Source: a virus. Taken from it: a stretch of 64,000 bases of DNA. Shown one piece after another: positions 57,101-62,825 of the stretch. The translations under genes were made by a program, and so were the position numbers. Under the pieces are notes generated by a model. The model was given only the letters and a program-made list of their open reading frames with translations, was not told the origin of the DNA and ran no database searches. Each line of letters begins with the position of its first letter. Positions within the stretch are counted from its first letter, which is position 1. The stretch is taken from positions 124,001 to 188,000 of the IMG/VR virus record IMGVR_UViG_3300019458_000020; one strand, given 5' to 3'.

Positions 57101-57191
57101 TGGTCGGAGTGGTGGGATTCGAACCCACAAGGTCATAAAAGACGCCGAGTTCCAAGCTCGGGTGGCTACCAAGTTACCTCCCTACACTCTG
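57101..57191 (-). tRNA. tRNA with TGG (Pro) anticodon and long variable arm
   Basis: Anticodon arm CCGAG-CTTGGAA-CTCGG, acceptor CAGAGTG/CACTCCG (one mismatch), A73, CCA, T-loop TTCGAAT. The variable region CGTCTTTTATGACCTT forms GTC/GAC, and the D-loop reads like a Leu tRNA. Two normal class I tRNA-Pro(TGG) also exist, so this is probably a Leu body with an altered anticodon. Confidence 0.75.
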
Positions 57192-57198
57192 AAAAATC

Positions 57199-57276
57199 TG
57201 GTCTCCCCGGTCGGATTTGAACCGACATTATTCTTGACCCCAAATCAAGTGCCATACCAAGTTAGGCGACGAAGAG
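57199..57276 (-). tRNA. tRNA-Pro (TGG), copy 2
   Basis: Acceptor CTCTTCG/CGGGGAG, A73, CCA, anticodon arm CTTGA-TTTGGGG-TCAAG, T-loop TTCAAAT, short variable loop. Confidence 0.88.
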
Positions 57277-57286
57277 AATTAAAAAT

Positions 57287-57359
57287 TGGCTCCAGCATCG
57301 GGACTCGAACCCAAACTAACAGCTATAAGGCCGTCGTGCTGCCTACTAGAAATGCGGAA
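57287..57359 (-). tRNA. tRNA-Ile (TAT)-like, 6-base anticodon loop
   Basis: Anticodon stem ACGGC/GCTGT with loop CTTATA (TAT, one base short), acceptor TTCCGCA/TGCTGGA (one mismatch), G73, CCA, T-loop TTCGAGT. Confidence 0.6.
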
Positions 57360-57360
57360 T

Positions 57361-57450
57361 CTCAACGGTTACTACATCATTTTTATTACGTATTCAAAAC
57401 GCCTTCATCCGTTTACTACACCCGACTAGCAATTACACTATACCGGAATT
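57361..57450 (-). other. tRNA-like slot with Phe-like loop
   Basis: AAACG-(GATGAAGG)-CGTTT looks like a GAA anticodon arm with one extra base; a D-arm-like TAGTGTAATTGCTAGTC precedes it. No T-arm or CCA. Probably decayed. Confidence 0.4.
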
Positions 57451-57456
57451 TAAAAT

Positions 57457-57530
57457 TGGCTGGGACGGCTCGAATCGCACGAGCATCATGCGGGTAACAG
57501 CCGCAGGTCCTACTGTTGAACGACATCCCA
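57457..57530 (-). tRNA. tRNA-Asn (GTT), copy 1
   Basis: Acceptor TGGGATG/CGTCCCA, G73, CCA, anticodon arm TGCGG-CTGTTAC-CCGCA, T-loop TGCGATT (G55). Confidence 0.87.
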
Positions 57531-57531
57531 A

Positions 57532-57963
57532 TTAAATTGTAATTAATCCTGCATGAACTTCTCCGTGACAATTCGAACACAGAAGAGAACATTTATTTAC
57601 TTCTTTCTTTAAGGATTCAAAAGATTTTGATTTTGAAGTAATTCCAAAACTTTTCTGTTTAGGATCACGATGATGGAAAATTAGACTGGCCATACATCGG
57701 CTGTAACCACATTTTTCACATTTACCTCCTTTATATGTTACTAATCTAATTTTTATTTTACGTCTCCACGTCACCACTTTTCCGCTTCTTCGTTGTCTTC
57801 TTTCTTCATCAGATAATCTAGCTCTACGAACATGAAGAACTTTAATTAATGTTCTTTTACACCAGCCAAACTTTTTGGTAATATCATCTAAAGTATTACC
57901 TTTATTGTAAAAAGATTGGAGAATTTTTATTTCGTTTTCAGTAGGTGGTACACTTCTTTTCAT
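57532..57963 (-). CDS. HNH homing endonuclease with N-terminal HTH
   Basis: 143 residues. N-terminal helix-turn-helix (NEIKILQSFYNKGNTLDDITKKFGW), then HNH: CEKCGYSRCMASLIFHHRDPKQKSFGI and CSLLCSNCHGEVHAG. The core is closely similar to the enzyme at 49785 (FHHRDP, LLCSNCH) but domain order is reversed. The ATG follows TATATT by 6 bases. Intact. Confidence 0.86.
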   Translation of the reverse strand: MKRSVPPTENEIKILQSFYNKGNTLDDITKKFGWCKRTLIKVLHVRRARLSDEERRQRRSGKVVTWRRKIKIRLVTYKGGKCEKCGYSRCMASLIFHHRDPKQKSFGITSKSKSFESLKKEVNKCSLLCSNCHGEVHAGLITI

Positions 57964-57969
57964 TTATCT

Positions 57970-57999
57970 AATATACCACAAAAGTTGATTAAATCAACT
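57970..57999 (-). promoter_or_regulatory. Promoter overlapping a hairpin upstream of the HNH gene
   Basis: TTGATT, 16-bp spacer, TATATT, then AGATAA and ATG at 57963. The -35 lies in a GTTGATT/AATCAAC palindrome (57984-57998) followed by TTTT, so it may also act as a terminator for upstream transcription. Confidence 0.55.
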
Positions 58000-58005
58000 A
58001 GAAAT

Positions 58006-58093
58006 TGGCTCCAGGAGATGGATTCGAACCACCGGCGGGCTATTCACCTACAGATTAACAGTCTGTCGTCTGCTACCACTCGACTACCCTGGA
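58006..58093 (-). tRNA. tRNA with GTT (Asn) anticodon and long variable region
   Basis: Anticodon arm ACAGA-CTGTTAA-TCTGT, acceptor TCCAGGG/TCCTGGA, G73, CCA, T-loop TTCGAAT. The variable region is 16 bases (GGT-GAATA-GCC stem), unlike the class I tRNA-Asn at 57457. Confidence 0.75.
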
Positions 58094-58106
58094 ATAAAAA
58101 ATTGAA

Positions 58107-58168
58107 TTGATGGAATAGGAATTGAACCTATATGTCGGGGCCCCAACGTTTACCAAAATCACCCATCA
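58107..58168 (-). other. Degenerate tRNA-like gene
   Basis: Acceptor TGATGGG/TCCATCA, A73, T-arm ATAGG-TTCAATT-CCTAT. The anticodon hairpin GTTGG..CCGAC has a GC-only loop without U33. Only 62 nt and no CCA. Confidence 0.45.
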
Positions 58169-58169
58169 A

Positions 58170-58247
58170 ATTTAATGGAGGTAGCGATCCTAATATGGGG
58201 ACTAATCAAACGGACTATATTCCATACTCACGCTGATTCCTCTAAAA
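58170..58247 (-). other. Spacer, tRNA-like trace
   Basis: No gene. GAGG/CCTC and TATGG/CCATA pairing but no cloverleaf. Confidence 0.3.
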
Positions 58248-58248
58248 T

Positions 58249-58337
58249 TGGTGGTGCCGGTGGGAGTCGAACCCACGGTGGATTATTAATCGTCGGATTA
58301 AAAGTCCGGTGCTTTCGGCCTCTAAGCAAACGACACC
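58249..58337 (-). tRNA. tRNA with TTT (Lys) anticodon and long variable arm, copy 2
   Basis: Acceptor GGTGTCG/CGGCACC (all paired), A73, CCA, anticodon loop CTTTTAA, T-arm GTGGG-TTCGACT-CCCAC, variable arm GATT-AAT-AATC in a 16-base region, D-arm TGCT/AGCA with GGCCGAA. Structurally sound, so the class II body with a Lys anticodon is real. Confidence 0.82.
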
Positions 58338-58351
58338 ATTAATTAAAAAAT

Positions 58352-58430
58352 TGGTGCGCCGAGTGGGAGTTGAACCCACACGAATATTCCGATTAAGAGT
58401 CGGATGCCCGTCCACTGTAGCTTTCGACGC
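58352..58430 (-). tRNA. tRNA-Lys (CTT)
   Basis: Acceptor GCGTCGA/TCGGCGC, A73, CCA, anticodon arm TCCGA-CTCTTAA-TCGGA, T-loop TTCAACT, short variable loop. Confidence 0.88.
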
Positions 58431-58436
58431 GTAAAT

Positions 58437-58514
58437 TGGTGTTATTAGGAGAATTGAACTCGTATCAAGATCAACCTTCGTAGAAGGATGCCATACCGTC
58501 CGGCATTACGATAC
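58437..58514 (-). tRNA. tRNA-Arg (ACG)-like, copy 2, degenerate
   Basis: Loop CTACGAA, T-loop TTCAATT, A73, CCA. The anticodon stem is shifted by one base and the acceptor barely pairs. Probably inactive. Confidence 0.5.
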
Positions 58515-58529
58515 AAACAACATATAAAT

Positions 58530-58606
58530 TGGTACCCCAGGTAGGAATTGCACCCACTATTCTCTACGTTCGAAGCGTAGCATGATTCTATTATCACCAC
58601 TGAGGC
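58530..58606 (-). tRNA. tRNA-Arg (TCG)
   Basis: Acceptor GCCTCAG/CTGGGGT, A73, CCA, anticodon arm CTACG-CTTCGAA-CGTAG, T-loop TGCAATT (G55). Confidence 0.86.
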
Positions 58607-58619
58607 ATTATACTAAAAA

Positions 58620-58694
58620 TGGAGCCTGTTGTCGGAATCGAACCGACTCTTCAGCTTTACAAGGGCCGAGTGCTACCGTTATCACCAAACAGGC
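58620..58694 (-). tRNA. tRNA-Thr (TGT)
   Basis: Acceptor GCCTGTT/AACAGGC, T73, CCA, loop CTTGTAA, T-loop TTCGATT. Confidence 0.87.
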
Positions 58695-58703
58695 ATTAAA
58701 AAT

Positions 58704-58777
58704 TGGCAAGCGCCGTCAGAATCGAACTGACATCTTTCGTTTTGGAGACGAAGGTAATACCATTATACAAGACGCCT
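58704..58777 (-). tRNA. tRNA-Trp (CCA)
   Basis: Acceptor AGGCGTC/GGCGCTT, G73 (typical Trp), CCA, anticodon arm TTCGT-CTCCAAA-ACGAA, T-loop TTCGATT. First tRNA of the main array in transcription order. Confidence 0.9.
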
Positions 58778-59198
58778 AATAATAAAAAAATTTCCGAGAA
58801 GAAATTTCTAAATAATCTTCTCCTATCAACCCCTTCGCTTTTAATAACGAAGTTAATTCCAAAAGGTTCATGTTTACCATTTTTGCTACACGTTTCAAAC
58901 AACGTCTTCTAAGACGTTTTCGATAACGAAAATCTTCTTTTTTAGACTCTTCATTCTTTTCTTTGTCTAATTTTAGATGAATCTTTTTATGACATCCACG
59001 ACAAAGAACAATTAAATCTCTTAATGAGACATCATACAAATTTTTATATCTTTTATGATGAACATCTAAAACATGAATAGAATTACATCTTTGACAACAA
59101 GGATTGTATAGAAATTTTTTCTTCTTTAATTCTTTCCAATGGTCGCTTTTAAGATAATCATTTCTATAATACTCTCGTTTGTCGTTAATTTTCTTCAT
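58776..59198 (-). CDS. HNH endonuclease
   Basis: 140 residues from ATG 59198. WKELKKKKFLYNPCCQRCNSIHVLDVHHKRYKNL then LRDLIVLCRGCHKKIHLKL is a complete HNH zinc core; a basic C-terminal tail follows. The ATG is 7 bases after TATATT. It precedes the tRNA array and may have entered with it. Confidence 0.84.
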   Translation of the reverse strand: MKKINDKREYYRNDYLKSDHWKELKKKKFLYNPCCQRCNSIHVLDVHHKRYKNLYDVSLRDLIVLCRGCHKKIHLKLDKEKNEESKKEDFRYRKRLRRRCLKRVAKMVNMNLLELTSLLKAKGLIGEDYLEISSRKFFYY

Positions 59199-59205
59199 TG
59201 ACAAT

Positions 59206-59233
59206 AATATATAACAAAATTCTATTTTGTCAA
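59206..59233 (-). promoter_or_regulatory. Sigma70-type promoter of the HNH gene and tRNA array, leaderless
   Basis: TTGACA (59233-59228), 16-bp spacer, TATATT (59211-59206), ATTGTCA, ATG at 59198. It can transcribe HNH and the tRNAs from tRNA-Trp on. Confidence 0.8.
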
Positions 59234-59401
59234 TGAATCAATTACGTTCCTATATCGTGGGAACTCTCACGCTTGACCTATCGTTGGTGATATCAGTTCC
59301 GCGCTCTCGACTGCCTGATACCGGCCCTACAGCTTTTACTGTTCCGCCTCTACGCCTCATTCCATGAGGATTTTTAACTAACTATCTAACAAATCTTTCC
59401 A
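59234..59401 (-). other. Non-coding stretch after a terminator
   Basis: No gene. Hairpins CCTCAT-GGA-ATGAGG (about 59358-59372) and GTTCC/GGAAC (about 59244-59262). Probably dead space between two transcripts, or an unknown RNA. Confidence 0.35.
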
Positions 59402-59437
59402 ACAAAAAACCACCGAACTTTTCAGTTTCGGTGGTTG
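59402..59437 (-). terminator. Intrinsic terminator, minus strand
   Basis: AACCACCGAA(AC)/(GT)TCGGTGGTT stem with TGAAAA loop followed by TTTTTTG on the minus strand. Ends the transcript from the promoter at 59612. Confidence 0.88.
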
Positions 59438-59460
59438 TCAAATCGTAATATTCTTTCTGG

Positions 59461-59601
59461 TTACGTTTGGCAACCTCCGATAGCATAATTTCTTGGTTGA
59501 CGATTATGCCATAGGCAGCCTTTCTCTGCCTTCGAATCAAACGGGAGGCAGCTTCCGGCTGTCAATACCGTCGATTTAATCTGTTCAAATGATAATTTCA
59601 T
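59461..59601 (-). CDS. Possible 46-residue protein, or non-coding RNA
   Basis: The ATG at 59601 has AGGT 6 bases upstream and a good promoter, and the frame reads MKLSFEQIKSTVLTAGS... to a stop at 59461. The codon content is odd (Cys- and Arg-rich) and the RNA has GCATAAT/ATTATGC and GGCAG/CTGCC hairpins. A regulatory RNA of ~190 nt ending at the terminator is an equal alternative. Confidence 0.4.
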   Translation of the reverse strand: MKLSFEQIKSTVLTAGSCLPFDSKAEKGCLWHNRQPRNYAIGGCQT

Positions 59602-59611
59602 GTTACCTATA

Positions 59612-59639
59612 AGTATATCTCAACTTTTCTTTTTGTCAA
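59612..59639 (-). promoter_or_regulatory. Sigma70-type promoter of the 59601-59402 transcript
   Basis: TTGACA (59639-59634), 16-bp spacer, TATACT (59617-59612). Confidence 0.78.
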
Positions 59640-59655
59640 ATCTTTTTTAACTTTT

Positions 59656-59832
59656 TCAGTGATATCCGATTATACGGTCGTCACTATGAATCACATTACC
59701 ATTCTTCTTTTCGATTGGCAAATCTTTTTTGACATTGTTTGTATCATCCACCAAATCAACACGAAACGACTCCTTATTCAACCAACCTGCCAACGTACCA
59801 TCTTCGTAAAATAATGGAATTCTGTCATTCAT
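59656..59832 (-). CDS. Hypothetical protein, 58 residues
   Basis: 58 residues: MNDRIPLFYEDGTLAGWLNKESFRVDLV..., a small alpha/beta pattern ending SDDRIIGYH. 15 bases after its upstream neighbour. Unknown. Confidence 0.5.
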   Translation of the reverse strand: MNDRIPLFYEDGTLAGWLNKESFRVDLVDDTNNVKKDLPIEKKNGNVIHSDDRIIGYH

Positions 59833-59847
59833 TGTCTTATATCCATG

Positions 59848-60459
59848 TTATTTACCTTGTTTCTTGAAGAGATCATCTTTACTTCTCTTCTTCAATTCTT
59901 TAGAAACTTGATTTTTGAATTCTAAAAAGGTAACAGGCTCAAATTCATCGGTATCTAAATGAACGAATCCTAACATTTTACCTGTTTCATCATAAACTGC
60001 TGGCATTTTTGCCACCAAACCATCAAATTTTCGAAGAACTTTCTTACTACAATTGATATCTATCAACATATCTCTGACCGAACTATATCTTTTACCAGTC
60101 GATTTTGGTTCAACATAAGATTTCGTTTTTTCCGGAATAACTTTCAACGCTTCTTCAGCATATTGAACCACGAAATCCACATCGAATCCTTTTAGTGACT
60201 TTCTTGCACAATTAGAATTCAATAACCAAACACATCTTTGAAGTGCATCCCGCATACGGTCTTTAGGAGGTAAAGTTGGAACAACTCCTGTTTCAATAAA
60301 ATCATTCAATTGTAATTCTTGAAGATGTTTTCTCTTTTCAACTTCTTTTAACAATTTTTCTTTAGATGTTTTATCTAAATATTTTTTCAATTTACGTTTC
60401 ATCGATTTTACGTTCGGCTTTTTCATAATTAAACTCTCGTTTTGTAACTTCGTATCCAT
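59848..60459 (-). CDS. Unknown helical protein, 203 residues
   Basis: 203 residues (start 60459; MKKPN at 60426 possible). Basic coiled-coil N-terminus (SMKRKLKKYLDKTSKEKLLKEVEKRK), then MRDALQRCVWLLNSNCARKS and a C-terminal domain with GLVAKMPAVYDETGKMLGFVHL. Unknown. Confidence 0.6.
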   Translation of the reverse strand: MDTKLQNESLIMKKPNVKSMKRKLKKYLDKTSKEKLLKEVEKRKHLQELQLNDFIETGVVPTLPPKDRMRDALQRCVWLLNSNCARKSLKGFDVDFVVQYAEEALKVIPEKTKSYVEPKSTGKRYSSVRDMLIDINCSKKVLRKFDGLVAKMPAVYDETGKMLGFVHLDTDEFEPVTFLEFKNQVSKELKKRSKDDLFKKQGK

Positions 60460-60475
60460 TACCTAAATAAATCAT

Positions 60476-60814
60476 TTATCCCATTCCAAAAGAAATCACA
60501 CCCAACATTGATTTTGGTTCAAGACAAGGAACCCACTTATTTAATTCATAATCTCGTTTGAACCACCATTCCGTTTGTTTTTCTTTATCTCTACAGCCAG
60601 GATATAATCCTTCGGTAAATCTTTCAATTACTAAATGACTATAATAGCCAAACTCATTTAAATCGCCCCAATCTTCCTCAACGCACTGTTTGGCTTTTTT
60701 CAAACTGAAAAAGAATCCGACACACCTATCTCTATATTCTCTGAAATCAACTTCGTCAAGTCTTGTTGCACGTTTTGTTATATTCAAAGTCGTAATAGTA
60801 TAAATTTCTTCCAT
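60476..60814 (-). CDS. Unknown protein, 112 residues
   Basis: 112 residues. EIYTITTLNITKRATRLDEVDFREYRDRCVGFFFSLKKAKQCVEEDWGDLNE is a small alpha/beta domain of a kind common in phage early regions (DRCVGFF-x(4)-A-x(2)-CVxx(N/D)). 2 bases from the next gene. Unknown. Confidence 0.6.
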   Translation of the reverse strand: MEEIYTITTLNITKRATRLDEVDFREYRDRCVGFFFSLKKAKQCVEEDWGDLNEFGYYSHLVIERFTEGLYPGCRDKEKQTEWWFKRDYELNKWVPCLEPKSMLGVISFGMG

Positions 60815-60816
60815 AT

Positions 60817-61047
60817 TTAAAAGTGTTTTTTAATCAATTTAACAAGTTCATTTCGGAATTTTCGGGGATTTTTCAATGAAGCAATAGGATAGCAATCGTA
60901 TTTAACTTGTCCGGCAAAAAAATTATGTTCTACCCATTTTACATCTCTAAAATGGATGCCACAAGAATCGATGGAAATAACCACACGTTTTTTCCCTTTA
61001 ACACGTCTAAGAATTTCTTTATTGGACGATTTGGTTTTAATTGCCAT
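60817..61047 (-). CDS. Unknown protein, 76 residues
   Basis: 76 residues from MAIKTK at 61047. Basic, with RRVKGKKRVVISIDSCGIHFRDVKWVEHNFF and a short helical end. Unknown. Confidence 0.5.
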   Translation of the reverse strand: MAIKTKSSNKEILRRVKGKKRVVISIDSCGIHFRDVKWVEHNFFAGQVKYDCYPIASLKNPRKFRNELVKLIKKHF

Positions 61048-61051
61048 ACGA

Positions 61052-61189
61052 TTAGAATATACCATTCATTACATTTCCTGGCAACCCATCATTCATCATA
61101 AATCTATCGTCTTGTAATCCATATCCGTGTGTGCCTATTATTTCATTACGACGTTCTTTTCGCCGACTTTTTTTGGATTTATTCTTCAT
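61052..61189 (-). CDS. Hypothetical protein, 45 residues
   Basis: 45 residues: KNKSKKSRRKERRNE basic start, then GTHGYGLQDDRFMMNDGLPGNV. Overlaps the next gene by 11 bases and is followed 4 bases later by the next start. Unknown. Confidence 0.45.
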   Translation of the reverse strand: MKNKSKKSRRKERRNEIIGTHGYGLQDDRFMMNDGLPGNVMNGIF

Positions 61190-61421
61190 TGAGATTGTGT
61201 CTTTTTTCTTTTTCACTTTGTTTTATTATTTTAACAATCTCTTTGGAAGAAATCAGTTGACATTTATTGGTGATTTCTTCTATCCTTCTTTTAGGAATGT
61301 CGTAGTGATTTTTATGAAACCAACAACGGCAGATATCAAGCTCGTCGGCCATTTTATGTAGATTTTCTTTGGAATAAGGAAGACATATTAAATGTCGTTT
61401 CGTATCACAGAGAAATTTCAT
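61179..61421 (-). CDS. DUF4031-like protein
   Basis: 80 residues from MKFLCD at 61421. HLICLPYSKENLHKMADELDICRCWFHKNHYDIPKRRIEE matches the DUF4031 pattern (HL-x-D/S-x2-E(L)-HxxA-xxL-x(2)-(R/C)-W(F)...HYD(I/L)...R). Function of the family unknown. Confidence 0.65.
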   Translation of the reverse strand: MKFLCDTKRHLICLPYSKENLHKMADELDICRCWFHKNHYDIPKRRIEEITNKCQLISSKEIVKIIKQSEKEKRHNLNEE

Positions 61422-61627
61422 ACATCCTCCAACCAATCAACCGGCACGACATCATTCATTTGAACATCCACCAGTTTCGGACTCATGGTGGCTCGTTTTT
61501 CCATCCAAATGATTCCAACCCACGTTTTATTTTTATAAAATTGGGTAGTGGTTATTATTTGAGGGTCTTTATCAGGCCAAACACAACGATACGTTTGATT
61601 AATCTTTACAGATTTGGTTGGATTCAT
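61418..61627 (-). CDS. Unknown protein, 69 residues
   Basis: 69 residues: beta-rich (KINQTYRCVWPDKDPQIITTTQFYKNKTWVGIIW). Overlaps both neighbours by 4 bases (ATGA). Unknown. Confidence 0.5.
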   Translation of the reverse strand: MNPTKSVKINQTYRCVWPDKDPQIITTTQFYKNKTWVGIIWMEKRATMSPKLVDVQMNDVVPVDWLEDV

Positions 61628-61719
61628 GGCATCAAGTTACATGTTCTCACCAAGATAGCTATCAGAAGTAATGAAGCAATCCAAATTATACTAGAAAGAA
61701 TACATTCTTTTAGGCTCAT
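61624..61719 (-). CDS. Small membrane peptide, 31 residues
   Basis: 31 residues with one hydrophobic helix (ILSSIIWIASLLLIAILV). Stop and next start overlap (ATGA), which supports translation. Unknown. Confidence 0.42.
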   Translation of the reverse strand: MSLKECILSSIIWIASLLLIAILVRTCNLMP

Positions 61720-61737
61720 ATTATAACTTATTAAAAA

Positions 61738-61812
61738 TGGTAGCTGTAGAGAGAATCGAACTCGTCATTTTGTCCTTATGAGAGACCTGTCTTACCATTG
61801 GACGATACAGCC
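61738..61812 (-). tRNA. tRNA-Met (CAT)
   Basis: Acceptor GGCTGTA/TACAGCT, A73, CCA, loop CTCATAA, T-loop TTCGATT, class I. The most normal of the four CAT tRNAs and probably the elongator. Confidence 0.88.
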
Positions 61813-61823
61813 ATTCATGTATA

Positions 61824-61852
61824 ATTATACTACATCATAAAGAAAATGTCAA
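61824..61852 (-). promoter_or_regulatory. Consensus sigma70 promoter of tRNA-Met
   Basis: TTGACA (61852-61847), 17-bp spacer, TATAAT (61829-61824), 11 bases before the tRNA. Both boxes match consensus. Confidence 0.88.
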
Positions 61853-61890
61853 AAGAAATTTTGAAAATTCTTTCTCTACAAACTCTTTAT

Positions 61891-62498
61891 TCACTTATCC
61901 TCAATGACATAGGGAGTGTATCCCGATTTCTTAATACACTCTATTTTGATTCTATCTCTATTCTGAACTTGTTCTACGGAGTGATTGTGTTTTATTTTTT
62001 AAAATGCCATACACCGTTCCACAATACAGTAACTTTTATATCATCGACAATTATATATGCATCCCATCCATCAAACATTCTTTCATTTGTTTTTACGGAT
62101 TGAAATCGATTTAGACATAAATTTGCAAATTGTATTTCGTTTAGGCTTCTTTTTATATTCTTTTGTTTTTCTACAGAAATTCTTCCTCCTAAACTCACTC
62201 TATGAATCTTACACGATTTACTACAACACCGCCTTCTTTTTTTGGAATGAAATATTTTTGAACAATGATTACAAATTTTTTTCGAAGAACTTCTTTTAAA
62301 TATTCCATCCGCCCATTGTTTTCGTGTTCTATCCGAACAGTTCTTTCGGTTGGATGAAGACTTATTATCATTTACAGAACATTGAATTTTACAATAAAAT
62401 TTTTTCTATAATTTCTTTTTTAGATAATTGTATCTCTTTAATGAAGATAAAAAATTAGCTTTACAAAATGAACATTTTAAAGTTACAAGTGTTATCAC
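61891..62498 (-). pseudogene. Disrupted PD-(D/E)XK (EDxHD-like) homing endonuclease
   Basis: Starts GTG at 62498, 4 bases after the upstream gene. Zinc pairs CSFC, CNHC and CCSKSC lie in the N-terminal part; the nuclease core is NEIQFANLC, MFDGWDAYII and VLWNGVWHF. There is an in-frame TAG at 62407-62409, and after WHFKK a one-base loss in an A run (61994-62001) shifts the frame; the expected continuation HNHSVEQVQNRDRIKIE...VIEDK is present in the next frame to 61891. Clearly decaying. Confidence 0.75.
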
Positions 62499-62502
62499 AC
62501 AT

Positions 62503-62715
62503 TTATACTCTATCAACTTCTGGAGTCTCGTCTTTGAATTCTACAATACTCTGACATTCTTGAATATATCTTCTTCTAATACGATTATTTGAACAATCAC
62601 AATGGTCTTCTGGACTCCAAAAATTATTCATATTACATCCATCGGCGTGAGGATTTTTATTCATAAATTCTCTAGCTAAACTTAATAGTTCTTCTGTAAC
62701 AATATATTTTTTCAT
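62503..62715 (-). CDS. Hypothetical protein, 70 residues
   Basis: 70 residues from MKKYIV at 62715. Helical N-terminus, then HADGCNMNNFWSPEDHCDCSNN with several Cys/His. Overlaps its upstream neighbour by 4 bases. Possibly zinc-binding; unknown. Confidence 0.5.
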   Translation of the reverse strand: MKKYIVTEELLSLAREFMNKNPHADGCNMNNFWSPEDHCDCSNNRIRRRYIQECQSIVEFKDETPEVDRV

Positions 62716-62792
62716 AATTCTTCGAGATAAAATCCAGCCGAAGGCCAAGTTTTAAAATTAACTATAGCATTTTGACGGTCCGTTTCACTCAT
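62712..62792 (-). CDS. Hypothetical peptide, 26 residues
   Basis: 26 residues (MSETDRQNAIVNFKTWPSAG...) ending in an ATGA overlap with the next gene. Weak support by size; supported by the coupling. Confidence 0.35.
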   Translation of the reverse strand: MSETDRQNAIVNFKTWPSAGFYLEEL

Positions 62793-62825
62793 AATCATTG
62801 TAGGGAAAATGGATACACATATTCC

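Noticed and set aside
36137-58777. CRISPR array
   Set aside because: Regularly spaced GATTCGAACC-like strings are T-arms of tRNAs, with no constant repeat and spacer.
59461-59601. tmRNA (ssrA)
   Set aside because: An ATCGACGG string recalls tmRNA, but no acceptor stem, T-arm or CCA surrounds it.
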